Positions 42,664 to 53,580 of a DNA stretch of 64,000 bases are shown here, one piece after another (the stretch's first letter is position 1; every line of letters starts with the position of its first letter). The notes under the pieces were generated by a model. That model ran no database searches. It worked only from the letters and a program-made list of their open reading frames with translations, and was not told where the DNA came from. The stretch is taken from the NCBI RefSeq assembly GCF_030463565.1, contig NC_134660.1, forward strand, positions 441,501-505,500, written 5' to 3'. This DNA is from Pelecanus crispus. Its lineage: Eukaryota; Chordata; Aves; Pelecaniformes; Pelecanidae. A program made the position numbers and the translations under genes.

Positions 42664-45600
42664 ATGTGGGCCACGCTGCTGCTGCTGCTGCTGGCCCTGG
42701 GCGCGCTGGGGCTGGGGCTGGTGGCCCACCGGCTCCTGGCCCCGGCCGGCAACCCCTTCGCCCGGCCACCCCCGGGGCCCCCCCGGCCACTGGTGACGGA
42801 GCCGCGTGCCCGCGAGAAGGTCCTGAAGCGGGGTGAGTGCTGGGTGCGTGCTGTCCGTCCGTCCATCCCATTGCACTCCGGGCGTGCTGTCTGTCCGCAC
42901 GCCCCCGTGCAATGATGGGGGGGAGGAGGGGGGCTCAGGCACGCGCGTGTGCGCAGGGTTCAGCGCCCAGCGGGTGCCGCCGGAGCTGGACGCCGTGGTC
43001 ATCGGCAGCGGCATGGGGGGCCTGGCAGCGGCGGGCACGCTGGCCAAGGCAGGCAAGCGGGTGCTGGTGCTGGAGCAGCACGACCAGGCCGGCGGGTGCT
43101 GCCACACCTTCCAGGAGCACGGCAGCGAGTTCGACGTGGGTAAGGACCCCCCAGCACCGCTGCACCCCCGGCTGCCCCCGCCCCGGCACCCCTCAGCCTG
43201 CCTGCACCTGGGCGTCTGCATGTGCTTGTGCATGCAGGCAGTGTGTGGGTGTGCGCGGGCAGCGTGCGCGGGTAGCGTGCAGCTGTAGCTCGGTGCACGC
43301 AGGGTGGGTGTTACTTACCCTGCCGTGTGTCCGCAGGCTGGTTGCACCCTTGCATGCGTCCCTGTGCAGCGGGGTGGCAGGGTGGGTGCGTTTGCAATGC
43401 GTGCACGCAGTGCCTGTGCACGTGCAGCGTGTGCAGCGTGCCCTGCTTGCACATTCAGTCAGCGTGTGTGCACAGGCAGCGTGTGCATCACGTGCGCTGC
43501 GCGCACAGACGTGCCTGTGCCTGTTTACAGCGTGTACCGGGCAGGTATGGCAGTATGTGCGTGCAGCGTCTGCAGTGTTTTTGCAGCGCATGCACCATTT
43601 GCGTGCAGCATGCATGCGCGCGCTGTTTGCATGCAGCACGTGTGCACACAGCGTGTGTACAGTGAGATCATGCAACGCACGTGCCGTTTGCGCGTAGCTT
43701 GTGTGTGCAACGCGTGTGCGTGCAAGTGCATGCACGCAGTGCGCGTGCCGGGCTCGCAGCCCAGGTCACGCCGCCGCCTCTCAAGGTGACCCGCAGCAGA
43801 CGGAGGTTAAGCACTTAACTCTCCCGTCTGGCACCCCAGGGGGGTCCCAGCGCGTGTCCCCGGGGGGCACCGGCGGCCCCCAGCCCCTCGGCCGGCTGAC
43901 CCCCCCGGGGCCCGCAGGCATCCACTACGTGGGGCAGATGCACGAGGGCAGCATGCTGCGCGTGGCGCTGGACCAGCTGACGGACGGGCAGCTGTGCTGG
44001 CAGCGCCTGCCCGACCCCTACGACGAGGTGTGCCTGGGCCCCCGGCGCTACCAGCTCCGCGCTGGCAAGGCCGCCTTCGCCGCCGCCCTGGAGGAGCAGT
44101 TCCCTGCGGAGAAGGCAGCCATCAGGGAGTTCATGAGGATCTCCAAGGTGGGAGGCCCCGGGGACACCCTCCCGTGGGTGGTGGCACGTCCCCAGCGTGT
44201 GGTGCTGGGATCCCGCTGGCTCGGACGTGTGGGGTGTGGGGATGGGGATGGCGGTGGTGGCACTGGTGGGTCTGGGCATGGTGGGGACGTGGGAGATGGG
44301 TGGACGTGGGTGATGGTCATGGTGGGGAAGGGGCAGTGGGAATGTTGGGGACAAGAGTGATGGTCATGGTGGGGACAAGAGTGATGGTCATGGTGGGGAC
44401 AAAAGTGATGGTCATGGTGGGGACAAAAGTGATGGGCACATTGGGGACAAGAGTGATGGTCATGGTGGGGACATGGGTGATGGTCATGGTATGGGACAGA
44501 AGTGATGGTCATGGTGGGGACATGGGTGATGGTCGTGGTATGGGACAGAAGTGATGGTCATGGTGGGGACACGGGTGATGGTCGTGGTACGGGACAGAAG
44601 TGATGGTCATGGTGGGGACACGGGTGATGGTCGTGGTATGGGACAGAAGTGATGGTCATGGTATGGGACAGAAGTGATGGTCATGGTGGGGACACGGGCA
44701 TTGGGTGTGGTGGGGACGAGTGATGGGGATGGTGGGGCCATGGGCGGTGGGGGTGGGTGCTGGGGACACGGGTGGTGCTGGGGTCACGGCAGTGGCGGTG
44801 CTGAGGACGTAGCGGTGGCAGCGGTGGGGCCGTGGCTGCGGAGGTGGCCAGGGGTGATGTGGGGCCGGTCCCGGCGCAGGTGGCCTCGCGGCACGTGGCA
44901 CTGCTGGCGGTGCTGAAGATGGTGCCGTGGTGGCTGGCCGCCCTCCTGGTGCGCACCGGCCTCGTCTACTGCATCTCGCCCATCTTCCGCATGGCGGCCA
45001 CCAGCCACAGCGAGGCCGTGGCCCGGCTGACTGCCGACTGCGACCTGCGCGCCCTGCTCAGCTACCTCTTCTACGGTCAGGGTGCTGTCGCGATAGGGAG
45101 GGGGCCGTCGCGATAGGCAGGGGGCCATCACAATAGGGAGGGCACCATTGCAATAGAGGAGGACCACGCTGCAACAGGGGAGGGCACCATCACGATAGGG
45201 GAGTGTGCTATGGTGATGGAGGAGGGCGGTATTGCAATGGGGGGGCTGTGTCGTGATAGGGGAGGGCCATGTCATGATAGGGGATGGCACCAACAGGATA
45301 GGGGAGAGCCGTGTTGCGATGGGGAGGGCTGTATCGCGATGGGGAGGGATGCAATAAGGCAATAAGGCAGGCTGTGTCATGATACGGGAGGGCCACGTTG
45401 CAATAGAGGAGAGCTGTATTGTGACGGGAAGTCTGTGTCATGCTAGCAGACAGGTGTGTTGTGATAGGAGAGGGCAGCATCACAACAGGGAAGGGCTATA
45501 TTGTGACAGGGAGAGCTGTATCGCGATAGGGGAAGCCATATCGCGATAGGGGAGGCCATATCGCGATAGGGGAGGGCTTCCCGGCGTTGGGGCGGAGGCT

Positions 45601-48600
45601 GGCTGTGCCCATCCCTCCCCATCGTCCCCCGTCCCCAGGCACGGCCCCGCGGGACTCCAGCTTCCTGGTGAACGTGCTGATGGTGCACCACTACCAGCGT
45701 GGGGCCTGGTACCCGCGCGGGGGGGCCAGCGAGATCGCCTTCCATGCTGTGCCCCTCATCGAGCGCGCGGGCGGGGCCGTGCTGGTGCGCGCCCCCGTCA
45801 CCCGCATCCTCGTCTCGCCCGCCGGCACGGCTGTGGGTGAGCGCCGACACCCCCGCCCCAGCCCCCCGCCGTGGGGGGACACGCGACGGGGACAGGGCAC
45901 CGCCACCCCGCGCCCCTTTCACTCCCCCGCGCCTCCCAGGGGTGGTGGTGCAGAAGGGGCCGAGCGAGGAGCAGGTGGAGATCTTTGCCCCCGTCGTCAT
46001 CTCCGACGCCGGTGTCTTCAACACCTTCGGCAAGCTGCTGCCCGCCCCGCTCCGCAGCCACCCAGGTACCGTGTCCCCTGTCCTGCATCCCCACTGTCCC
46101 CGTGTCCCCAGCATCCCTGCATTCCCAGCATCCCTGGCATCCCCGCATCCCCAGCACGTCTGTGTCCCCGGCATCACCACTGTCCCCAGCATCCCCACAT
46201 CCCCAGCATCCCCACATCCCCAGCGTCCCTGGCATCCCCAGCATCCCTGGCATCCCCATGTCCCCAGCGTCCCTGGCATCCCCAGCATCCCCACATCCCC
46301 AGCATCCCTGGCATCCCCGCAACCCCAGCACACCTGTGTCCCTGGCATCACCACTGTCCCCAACATCCCCACATCTCCAGCGTCCCAGGCATCCCCGTGT
46401 CCCCAGCGTCCCAGCATCCCCAGCATCCCCGCATCCTCCACATCCCTGGCATCCCCACATCCCCAGTACGCCTGTGTCCCTGGCATCACCACTGTCCCCA
46501 ACATCCCTGTCCCCGGCATCCCTGTGTCCCCAGCATCCCTGGCATCCCTGCATCCCCAGCATCCCTACATCCTCAGCATCCCAGCATCCCCGGCTTCCCC
46601 GTGTCCCCAGCATCGCCGCATCCCCATCATGCCTGTGTCCCTGGCATCACCGCTGTCCCCAGCATCCCTGGCATCCCCACGTCCCCAGCATCCCTGGCAT
46701 CCCCGTGTCCCTGGCACCCCCGTGTGCCCTCCGCAGGGACGCGGTGTCTTCTCCCGCATCCCGATCCACGTCCCCGCAGGCATCCGCTCCCGCCTGGCCA
46801 TGGTGCGGCACGGCATGGGCTCCTTCCTGGTGTTCGTGGGGCTGCGGGGCAGCGCGGCCGAGCTGGCCCTGCCCGCCACCAACTTCTGGATCTACCCCGA
46901 CAACGACCTGGATGCCATGTAAGGGGTCCCTGGGCACCCCGGGGCGGGTGCACAGCGGGGGGTGGGGGGTGGGGGGGTCCATGGCGCTGTCCACTCTGCC
47001 CGCAGGATGACCCGCTACGCCGCCCTGAGCCGCGATGACGTCCCTGAAAACCTGGCCATGATGTTCATCACCTTCCCCGCTGCCAAGGACCCCACCTACG
47101 AGCAGCGGCACCCAGGTATGGAGCGCGGGGAGCCCCCGCATGGCCCCCCCAGCTCTGCAGCCCTGGTCCGCTCGGCTTTGCGGGCTCAGAGGCTCCTTAA
47201 TGCCCCCAGCCGGGATTATGGCATGGGCATCGCCACCGCTGCCGCGTCCCGGGCTGACACCGGCACCGGGACGGGGGTTGTCACCAGTTGTCCCCCCGCC
47301 CCGCAGGCCGGTCGTGCATGACCATCCTGACCATGGCGCGGTACGAGTGGTTCGAGGAGTGGGCCGGGACCCGCGCCAAGCACCGGGGCCCCGACTACCA
47401 GCGCTACAAGCTGGCCATCGCCCAGCGCCTGCTGGAGCGGGCACTGCAGCGCTTCCCCCACCTCCGTGACAAGGTGACGGGGTCCCCGCCGCGTCCCCTG
47501 CCACGCAGGGCGCCCAGCGGGGAGGGTGCGCGGTGGGGACAGGGTGTTCTGCAGGCATGGGGGGGCTGTAGGGGTGGGGCGCCCCACAGCCCCAGGGGGT
47601 TGGGGTACCCTTTCAGAGTTTGGGTGCCCCGCAGGGATGGATGCACTGTGGAAATGGGGTGCACAGCGGGACCGGGTGCCCCGTGGGGCTGGGGTGCCCA
47701 GCAGGGATGGGTGCCCTGGGGGGGGGGGTGCCCAGGCAGGGTTGGGGTGCCCAGTGGGGTTGGGGTGCCCTACATGTTTGGGGTTCCCGGTGGGAATGGT
47801 GTGCCCTGCAGGTTTGGGGTGCCCAGCGGGAGTGGGGTGCCCTGCAGGGTTTGGGTGCCCCATGGGCATGGGTGCAGAGTGGGGACTGGGTGCCCAAGCA
47901 TGTCGGGGTGCCCTGTGGGGACAGGGTGCCCTGCAGGGATGTGCTCAGCGGGGACGGGGTACACTTTGGGGTTGGGGTGCCCAGTGGGAATGTGCCCAAC
48001 AGGAAGGGGTGCCCTGTGGGGTTGGGGTGCCCCGCGGGGACAGGGTGCCCTGCAAAGCCATGGGGCGGGCACCCACCGGGTAGAGTTGGACCTGTTGCGG
48101 TGGGACATGCTGTTTGGTGGCATGGGTCAACCCCTGCCCCTGCGTGCCCCCTGTGCACCCCCCCCATGTCCTGGGCACCCCTGGGTGTCCCCCTGCACCC
48201 GTATGTGCCCTGTGCACCCTGGCATTCCCCGTGCACCCCCACATGCCCTGTGCATCCCTGCTTGCCCCATGCACCCCAGCATGTCCCATGCAGCCCCCCG
48301 TGCCCCGGGCACCCGTGTGTGCCCCGTGCACCCCGCCGTGCCCCGAGCACCCCCGTGCCCCTGCCCGGGCAGGTGGAGTTCTTGGAGGCGGCATCGCCGC
48401 TCACCAACCAGCACTACCTGGCCGCTCCCCGCGGGGAGATGTATGGGACCGAGCACGACGTCAGCCGCTTCAGCCCGGCCGTGGTGGCCGCCATGAGGGC
48501 CAAGACGCCCGTGAAGAACCTCTACCTGACGGGTAAGGGACCTGTGTCCCCGTGTCGCCCTGTCCCTCTGTCCCCATGCCCAGCTCCAGGCTGCAGACAG

Positions 48601-48863
48601 TGTCCCCAGGGGCTCCCTGCAGCGTGGGGTGTCCCCCGTGGGGGTGGCCACATCCCCCATGGTGGTAGCCGTGTCCCTCCCGTGGGTGCCCGTGCCCCAC
48701 CGCTGCCCGTCCCCCAGGGCAGGACGTGTTCAGCTGCGGGCTGGCGGGGGCCCTGCACGGGGGGCTGCTGTGCGCCTCCGCCGTCCTGGGCCGCCTGCTC
48801 TACCTGGACCTGCTGCTCCTCAAGAAGAAGATCAAGCGGTGCCGGGGCCGGCAAGCGGCGTGA
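42664..48863 (+). CDS. Retinol saturase-like FAD-dependent oxidoreductase (RETSAT paralogue)
   Basis: Resembles all-trans-retinol 13,14-reductase (ER membrane, FAD-dependent, carotenoid isomerase family). Exons: 42664-42832, 42957-43139, 43918-44147, 44880-45075, 45639-45836, 45940-46065, 46780-46918, 47006-47115, 47307-47473, 48373-48532 and 48718-48863. All phases join into 607 residues; human RETSAT has 610. An N-terminal hydrophobic anchor is followed by the dinucleotide fold [20 protein letters not shown] (GxGxxG at 73-78) and [17 protein letters not shown]. Further conserved blocks are [51 protein letters not shown] and [19 protein letters not shown]. The C-terminus is basic ([11 protein letters not shown]). 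Identity to RETSAT looks moderate, so this is a paralogue (bird RETSATL as I recall), not RETSAT itself. Substrate is not known from sequence. No frame break is seen. Confidence 0.92.
43200..43750 (+). repeat. GCGTGTGCAGCGTGTGCA-rich tract in RETSAT-like intron 2
   Basis: Imperfect TGCA/GCGTGTG repeats; open in several frames as Cys/Ala/His-rich by-products. Confidence 0.75.
44225..44720 (+). repeat. 24-bp minisatellite in RETSAT-like intron 3
   Basis: About 15 copies of GATGGTCATGGTGGGGACAA + GAGT, with a GTATGGGACAGAAGT variant. Period 24 keeps frames open. Confidence 0.92.
45085..45585 (+). repeat. GCGATAGGGGAGGGC minisatellite in RETSAT-like intron 4
   Basis: About 25 copies of an 18-24 bp unit around GCGATAGGGGAGGGCC / TTGCAATAGGGGAGG. 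Confidence 0.9.
46070..46735 (+). repeat. CATCCCCAGCATCCCTGG minisatellite in RETSAT-like intron
   Basis: About 40 copies of 9/18-bp modules CATCCCCAG, CATCCCTGG and CGTGTCCC, ending shortly before the exon at 46780. Confidence 0.92.
47575..48360 (+). repeat. GGGGTGCCCAGCGGG minisatellite, then CATGCCCTGTGCACCCC units
   Basis: Two arrays in one intron of the RETSAT-like gene: G-rich 20-22 bp units to about 48090, then C-rich GTGCACCCC units on the same strand to 48360. Confidence 0.85.
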
Positions 48864-48921
48864 GCGGCCAGGGGCACCTGCCACGGGGACAGTCCTGTGC
48901 CGGGGAGTGTGCTCCCAACTC

Positions 48922-48927
48922 AATAAA
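48922..48927 (+). terminator. Poly(A) signal of the RETSAT-like gene
   Basis: AATAAA 59 bp after the stop codon, a very short 3'UTR. Confidence 0.8.
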
Positions 48928-48954
48928 TCCCGACGTCCCGCTGGCCTGGGCCCA

Positions 48955-49172
48955 TGTCTTGTGGGGATGGGATGGGAACAGGGACAGGGATGGGGTGGGA
49001 TGGGATGGGGACAGGGATGGGGATGAGATGGGGATGGGGACAGGGACAGGGATGGGGACGGGCATGGGATGGGGATGGGGATGAGATGGGGATGGGGACA
49101 GGGATGGGGATGGGCATGGGATGGGGATGAGATGGGAATGGGGACAGGGATGGGTATGGGGATTGGGATGGA
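48955..49172 (+). repeat. GGGATGGGGACAGGGATGG simple repeat
   Basis: Purine-rich GGGATG/GGGACA hexamer-based tract directly before the CR1 element. Confidence 0.88.
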
Positions 49173-49174
49173 GA

Positions 49175-49740
49175 TGGATTCACTAGGGAAGTGATTGTCC
49201 CCTGTACTCGGCGCTGGTGAGGCCGCCCCTGGAATGCTGTGTCCAGTTTTGGGGCCCTCAGCACAAGAAGAACATTGGGGTGCTGGAGCGTGTCCAGAGA
49301 AGGGCAGCGGAGCTGGGGAAGGGTCTGGAGCACAGGGCTGGTGGGGAGCGGCTGAGGGAGCTGGGGGTGTTCAGCCTGGAGAAGAGGAGGCTGAGGGGAG
49401 ACCTGATCGCTCTGCAGCTCCTGAAAGCAGGTTGTCGCGAACTTGGGGTTTGGTCTCTTCTCCCAGGGAGCAAGCAATGGAACAAGAGGAAATGGCCTCA
49501 AGTTGCACTGGGGGAGGTTTAGATTGGATGTCAGGAAAAATGCCTCCACGGAAAGGGTTGCCAAGCCCCGGAACAGGCTGCCCGGGGAAGGGTTGAGTCC
49601 CCATCCCTGGAGGCATTTAAAGGACCTGCAGACCTGGTGCTCAGGGACGTGGTTTAGCGGTGGGCTTGGCCGCGGTGGGTTAACGTTGGACTTGACCTTG
49701 AAGGTCTTTTCCAACCTGAACGACTCTGTGACTCTGTGGA
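49175..49740 (+). mobile_element. CR1 LINE, 5'-truncated copy (3' end of ORF2 plus 3'UTR)
   Basis: About 565 bp. It opens in the reverse-transcriptase ORF tail (GTGAGGCCGCCCCTGGAATG, TGTGTCCAGTTTTGGGGCCC, CAGCACAAGAAGAACAT) and continues through the conserved CTGGAGAAGAGGAGGCTGAG block. It ends AAGGTCTTTTCCAACCTGAA CGACTCTGTGACTCTGTG, the CR1 3' tail. The remaining ORF portion is degraded and the element is not functional. Older and more diverged than a fresh insertion; exact subfamily not decided. Confidence 0.93.
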
Positions 49741-49744
49741 GGTG

Positions 49745-50139
49745 GGGATGGGGACAGGGTGTCAGGGCTTCAGCTGACGCACGCTCGCGTGCCTGCCTGG
49801 CGAAGTCCAGCGGCACCCAGGGTGCACCCACAGCGGGGGGGGTGTGGGGTGCAACCCTCCCTCCCCCCAAACATTCCCCCTTCTCCCCCATACCCCCCCG
49901 AACCTCCCCAGCCCCCCAAAACCAGCAGAGCAGGGAGGTCTTTTACGCTTACGCTTTTAAAAATAATAAATAGAGAACCCCCACCGCCATGTTCCAATGG
50001 CATGGGTTGGGGGGGGCATGGGCCCAGGCATCCGCGGGGGGCACATGGCCCCCTCCCGGGCCGTCCGGATGCCTGGGCCCATGCCCCCCGCCAGCGAAGG
50101 GTAGTGTTGTCACCAGTCCTCAGGGCGGGGGGGTCACCC
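49745..50139. other. Stretch between CR1 and the PPxY gene
   Basis: GC-rich sequence with an imperfect inverted repeat around 50010-50095 (GCATGGGCCCAGGCATCCG facing CGGATGCCTGGGCCCATGC, a near-perfect long hairpin). It probably includes the 3'UTR of the minus-strand gene. No canonical poly(A) signal is found for that gene. Confidence 0.5.
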
Positions 50140-51143
50140 CTAGAAGCTGGTCTGGGTGGCAAAGAGGGGCTGAGCCCCGGCACCGCGGCCGCATTCAGGA
50201 CACGGCCCCTGCGGCAGCGGGTAGAGGAAGGGCTTCGCCGTCACCTAAGGGTGCGTGGGGATGAGTGGCGGGGTCCATATGGCACCCCCCCGCTCCCGGG
50301 ATGCCGGGGTCCCCAGGGGAAGTAGGGTGCCCCCACCCCAGGGCTGAACCCAAGACACTGGAACTGGGTCCCCCCTTTGGGGCAGGGCAAGGCAGGGTGC
50401 GTGGGAGCAGGGGAGGGTGCGCCTGGCATGGGGGGGGCTCGTGGGTCCCCATAGTCCCCCCATGCCCTGCTGAGCCCCATAGCCCCGGCGTCCATCACCC
50501 CACAGCCCCAGCACCCACCACCCCATAGCCCCAGCACCCACCACCCCGTAGCCCCCGCACCCCGTAGCCCCCGCACTCAGCACCCCATAGCTCCAGCACC
50601 CACCACCCCACAGCCCCAGCACCCATCACCCTGTAGCCCCATCACCCCGTAGCCCCAGCACCCACCACCCCGTAGCCCCATCACCCCGTAGCCCCAGCAC
50701 CCACCACCCCGTAGCCCCAGCACCCATCACCCTGTAGCCCCATCACCCCGTAGCCCCAGCACCCACCACCCCGTAGCCCCAGCACCCATCACCCTGTAGC
50801 CCCATCACCCCGTAGCCCCAGCACGCACCACCCCGTAGCCCCTGCACCCAGCACCCCACAGCCCACCCTGTCCCCCCATGCCGGGCTCAGCTGGGTGCCC
50901 AGCACCCACCGCCGGCTGGGACCCACCTCGCTGTAGGGTGGGGGCTCCAGGCCCACCGGGATGGCCCCGCCGGGCAGGCTGGGGAGTGAGGGCATCGGGG
51001 CCAGTGGCGGGGGCACGGCGCCCTGGGGGTCCCTGTAGGGTGGGGGGGACGCGGGGTCGTGGCAGAGCTTGCGGCAGGCGTGGAAGACCATGATGAGGAA
51101 GGTGATGGCTATGAAGATGATGATGATGATGAAGAACATGATC
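50140..51143 (-). CDS. Unidentified single-pass membrane protein with PPxY motifs, last two coding exons
   Basis: Two exons on the minus strand, 51143-50927 and 50244-50140 (stop), join in phase across a good donor (GAG|GTGGGT) and acceptor (CTTAG|GTGACG). The first begins with a hydrophobic helix, IMFFIIIIIFIAITFLIMVF, then HACRKLCHDP, then a proline-rich cytoplasmic tail with PPPYRD and PPPYSE. The second adds VTAKPFLYPLPQGPCPECGR and ends PLFATQTSF. PPxY motifs are typical docking sites for WW domains of Nedd4-type ligases; that role is inferred. The layout (Cys-rich ectodomain, one helix, PPxY tail) recalls SHISA/TMEM92/WBP1-like proteins, but I do not recognise the gene. The 5' exons, with phase 2 before the helix exon, were not found; they may lie upstream toward 52 kb or beyond. 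Confidence 0.6.
50465..50875 (+). repeat. CCCCGTAGCCCCAGCACCCA minisatellite
   Basis: About 18 copies of a 20-26 bp C-rich unit (CACCCACCACCCCGTAGCCC) in the intron between the two PPxY-gene exons. Confidence 0.92.
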
Positions 51144-53380
51144 CTGGGGACACCGAGAGGCATGTGCTGGGCACTGGCAGGTCCCCCCTCCCTGGCACCC
51201 TGGGGTGCCTGCCCCCTCCAGCCCCCCCAGCCCTGTCCCCTCACCCACGGGGCTCACGGGGTCTCTCCCCATCCCTGACTCACAGCCCCCATCCCTGGGG
51301 ACCCTTCCCGGGCACGAGCCCCTCTGCGGGGTGTCCCTGGCTTCCATCCCCCCCAGTCCCCCCTGCCAACGAACCCAGGCGTCCCGGCACTGCCACGCCA
51401 CCCTCCTCGCCCGAGCCGGACTATGGACCCGGGCGCGGGGGGCACCCAGCACCCAGCGCCCTTCGCACCCTCCCTGCCCCGCTGCGGACTCTGCCCTGGG
51501 TGGGGGGCACCCCCGCGGTGGGGCAATTTGGGGTGAGTTGGGCCACTTTGGGGGCTTTTTTAGGGGTGGCATCACACCGAGGGGTGCTGGCACCCTGCTG
51601 TGGTGTGCTGCCCCCCCAAATCGGGGCTGGGGGGGCTGAAGTTATCCTGTTACTGGGATGGGGGTCCCTGAGGTGCCGGGGGGCTCTGGCCTGGCCTGTC
51701 TGTCTGTCTGTCCTCTGGCGCTCGGTGCTGCACGTGGGGGGTTCGTGGCACCCTAGGGGGTCCCGCTGCCAGCCTGGGTGATGGGGGGTCCCAAATCGGG
51801 GGGTGTAGCAGGGCCCCCAGGGACTGGGTGCTCCTGATATCCCTCCCTGGGGGGGGGGCTGGGGAGGGGGACGGGGGTCCCGGCCCTGGCTCCTCTCCTT
51901 CATCCCCCCTCCATCCCCGCTCCGTCCCTCACCCCTCCTCCGGCCCGTCCCTCTGTCCGTCCCTCGCTCCGCGGGCCCCCCCCCCCCCCCCTTCCCCCGT
52001 TTCGGGGAGCTCGGGGGTCCCGGCTCAGCCCCGTGTCCCCATGCCCGCCTCGGGGGTCCCCGGCCCGGGGGGGCAGCTCGGGGCTGGCCCCGACCCTCGC
52101 CCTTCCCCACCGCCCCCGGCTCCCAGCTGCGCGCCGGGGGGGCCCTTCCCCGCCGCTGCTGATGTGGCAGCGCCGCGGCCCCGGTGCTGCGGCCCCCCCG
52201 CCCGTGGGGCCGCGCCTCCCCCCGTGGGGCTGCCCCCCCCCCGCCCCTCTCCCCATCGCCGCCTCCCGGAGCCAGCCGCCCCCCCGCGCACGCTTCGGGG
52301 GGCTCGGGAGTGGACGGGGCTGAGCCCCGGCTTTGCGTGGGGAGGGGGCTTGGGGTGCCCCCGCCAAGGTTTAGGGTCCGGCTGCTGTGGGGGCAGCTTG
52401 GGGGGGGCATGCAGGGGCTGGGGGGTGCTGGGGGGTGCTGGGGGGATGCTGGGGCTGGGGGGATGCTGGGGCTCGGGGGTGCTGGGGGGTCCTGAGGGGT
52501 GCTGGGGGGTGCTGGGGGGTCCTGAGCGGTGCTGAGGGGTGCTGGGGCTGGGGGTGTTGGTGCTGGGGATACGGGGGGCTGCGAGAGCCAGGGGATGCCA
52601 CGTTCGCTCCCGTGGTCCGGTGCCGGTGGGATTTGGCACTGGAGCTGGCAGGGAAGCCCTGAACCCTGCGGGGGGGGTGTGGTGGGGTGGGGGGTGTCGC
52701 CCACCTCCCTGCTGGGCAGAGAAGGATTTCGGGGTCCCGCCGGGCTGCGTCTCCCCTACTTCCCCAGGGACAGGCGCTTGCCTTTGGCGGCAGAAGGGGC
52801 CACGTGTCCCTGGCCATGGGACGTGGAGCAGCCCCCGGGGCCGCCCACGGGGGTCCTGCACCCCCCAGCAGCCCTCTTGCCCCCCCAGAACCAGCTGCAG
52901 CGGGGCAGGCGACCGCCGGCTCTGGGGGGTCCCCAGCTGCGGCACCCCCGGGGCTGGTGGGGCAGCAGGAGATGGAGCCTGGGGGACCGAAGGGCTGGGG
53001 AGGAGGAGGAGGAGGAGGAGGAAGAGAGGCCTGGAGCAAAGCTGCAGGCAGGGAGGGAGCGAGGATGGGAGGGGAAGGAGGGATGGGGACAGGGGCTGGA
53101 AGGTGTGGGGGGGGTCTGTCCCCACAGGGCCCCATCCCCTCCGCAGTAGCGGGGGTCCCGGCCCAGCTGGCTGGTGTGTGGGCGCCTGGCTCCCCGCCAC
53201 CCTCCAGCAGCACCGTGCGGGGTGCGGGGACCCCCCTGCCCACAGCCCTGCGGGGAGCGGCTGGGTGGGTGCTCGTGGCGGGGGAGGTGGTGCATGTGTG
53301 TATGCATGCTACACACATGTGCTTGTGCTCAGTAGTTGGGGCGTGTGCGTGTGTGTGCACATGCTCTGTGTGTGAGCAAT
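51144..53380. other. Upstream of PPxY gene: CpG island and G-rich repeat
   Basis: A CpG-dense island spans about 51,900-52,350, a candidate promoter for the minus-strand PPxY gene. A GGGGTGCTGGGG array follows at 52,395-52,560. No open frame in either direction could be tied to a known protein or joined in phase to the exon at 51143. Confidence 0.45.
52395..52560 (+). repeat. GGGGTGCTGGGGGG short repeat
   Basis: About 12 copies of a 10-14 bp G-rich unit. Confidence 0.8.
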
Positions 53381-53384
53381 GTCT

Positions 53385-53580
53385 GTGCGTATGCGATGTC
53401 TGTGTGCAATGCACGCGTGCAGTGTGTGTGCATGCGATGTCTGTGTGCAATGCACGCATGCAGTGTGTGTGTATGCGATGTCTGTGTGCAATGCACGCGT
53501 GCAGTGTGTGTGCATGCGATGTCTGTGTGCAACGCACGCGTGCAGTGTGTGTGCATGTGATGTCTGTGTGCGATGTGTGC
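53385..53580 (+). repeat. 41-bp minisatellite
   Basis: About five copies of GCGATGTCTGTGTGCAATGC, ACGCGTGCAGTGTGTGTGCA, T. The period is read from GCGATG at 53434, 53475 and 53516. Confidence 0.9.

Noticed and set aside
42664-48863. RETSAT orthologue proper
   Set aside because: Conserved fold but many substitutions in blocks that are near-invariant in RETSAT, and the location differs; treated as a paralogue.
51254-51360. A minus-strand exon ending at a GCT|GTGAGT donor as first exon of the PPxY gene
   Set aside because: The frame starting at its ATG ends in the wrong phase for the helix exon, and the in-phase frame has no start codon or recognisable signal peptide.
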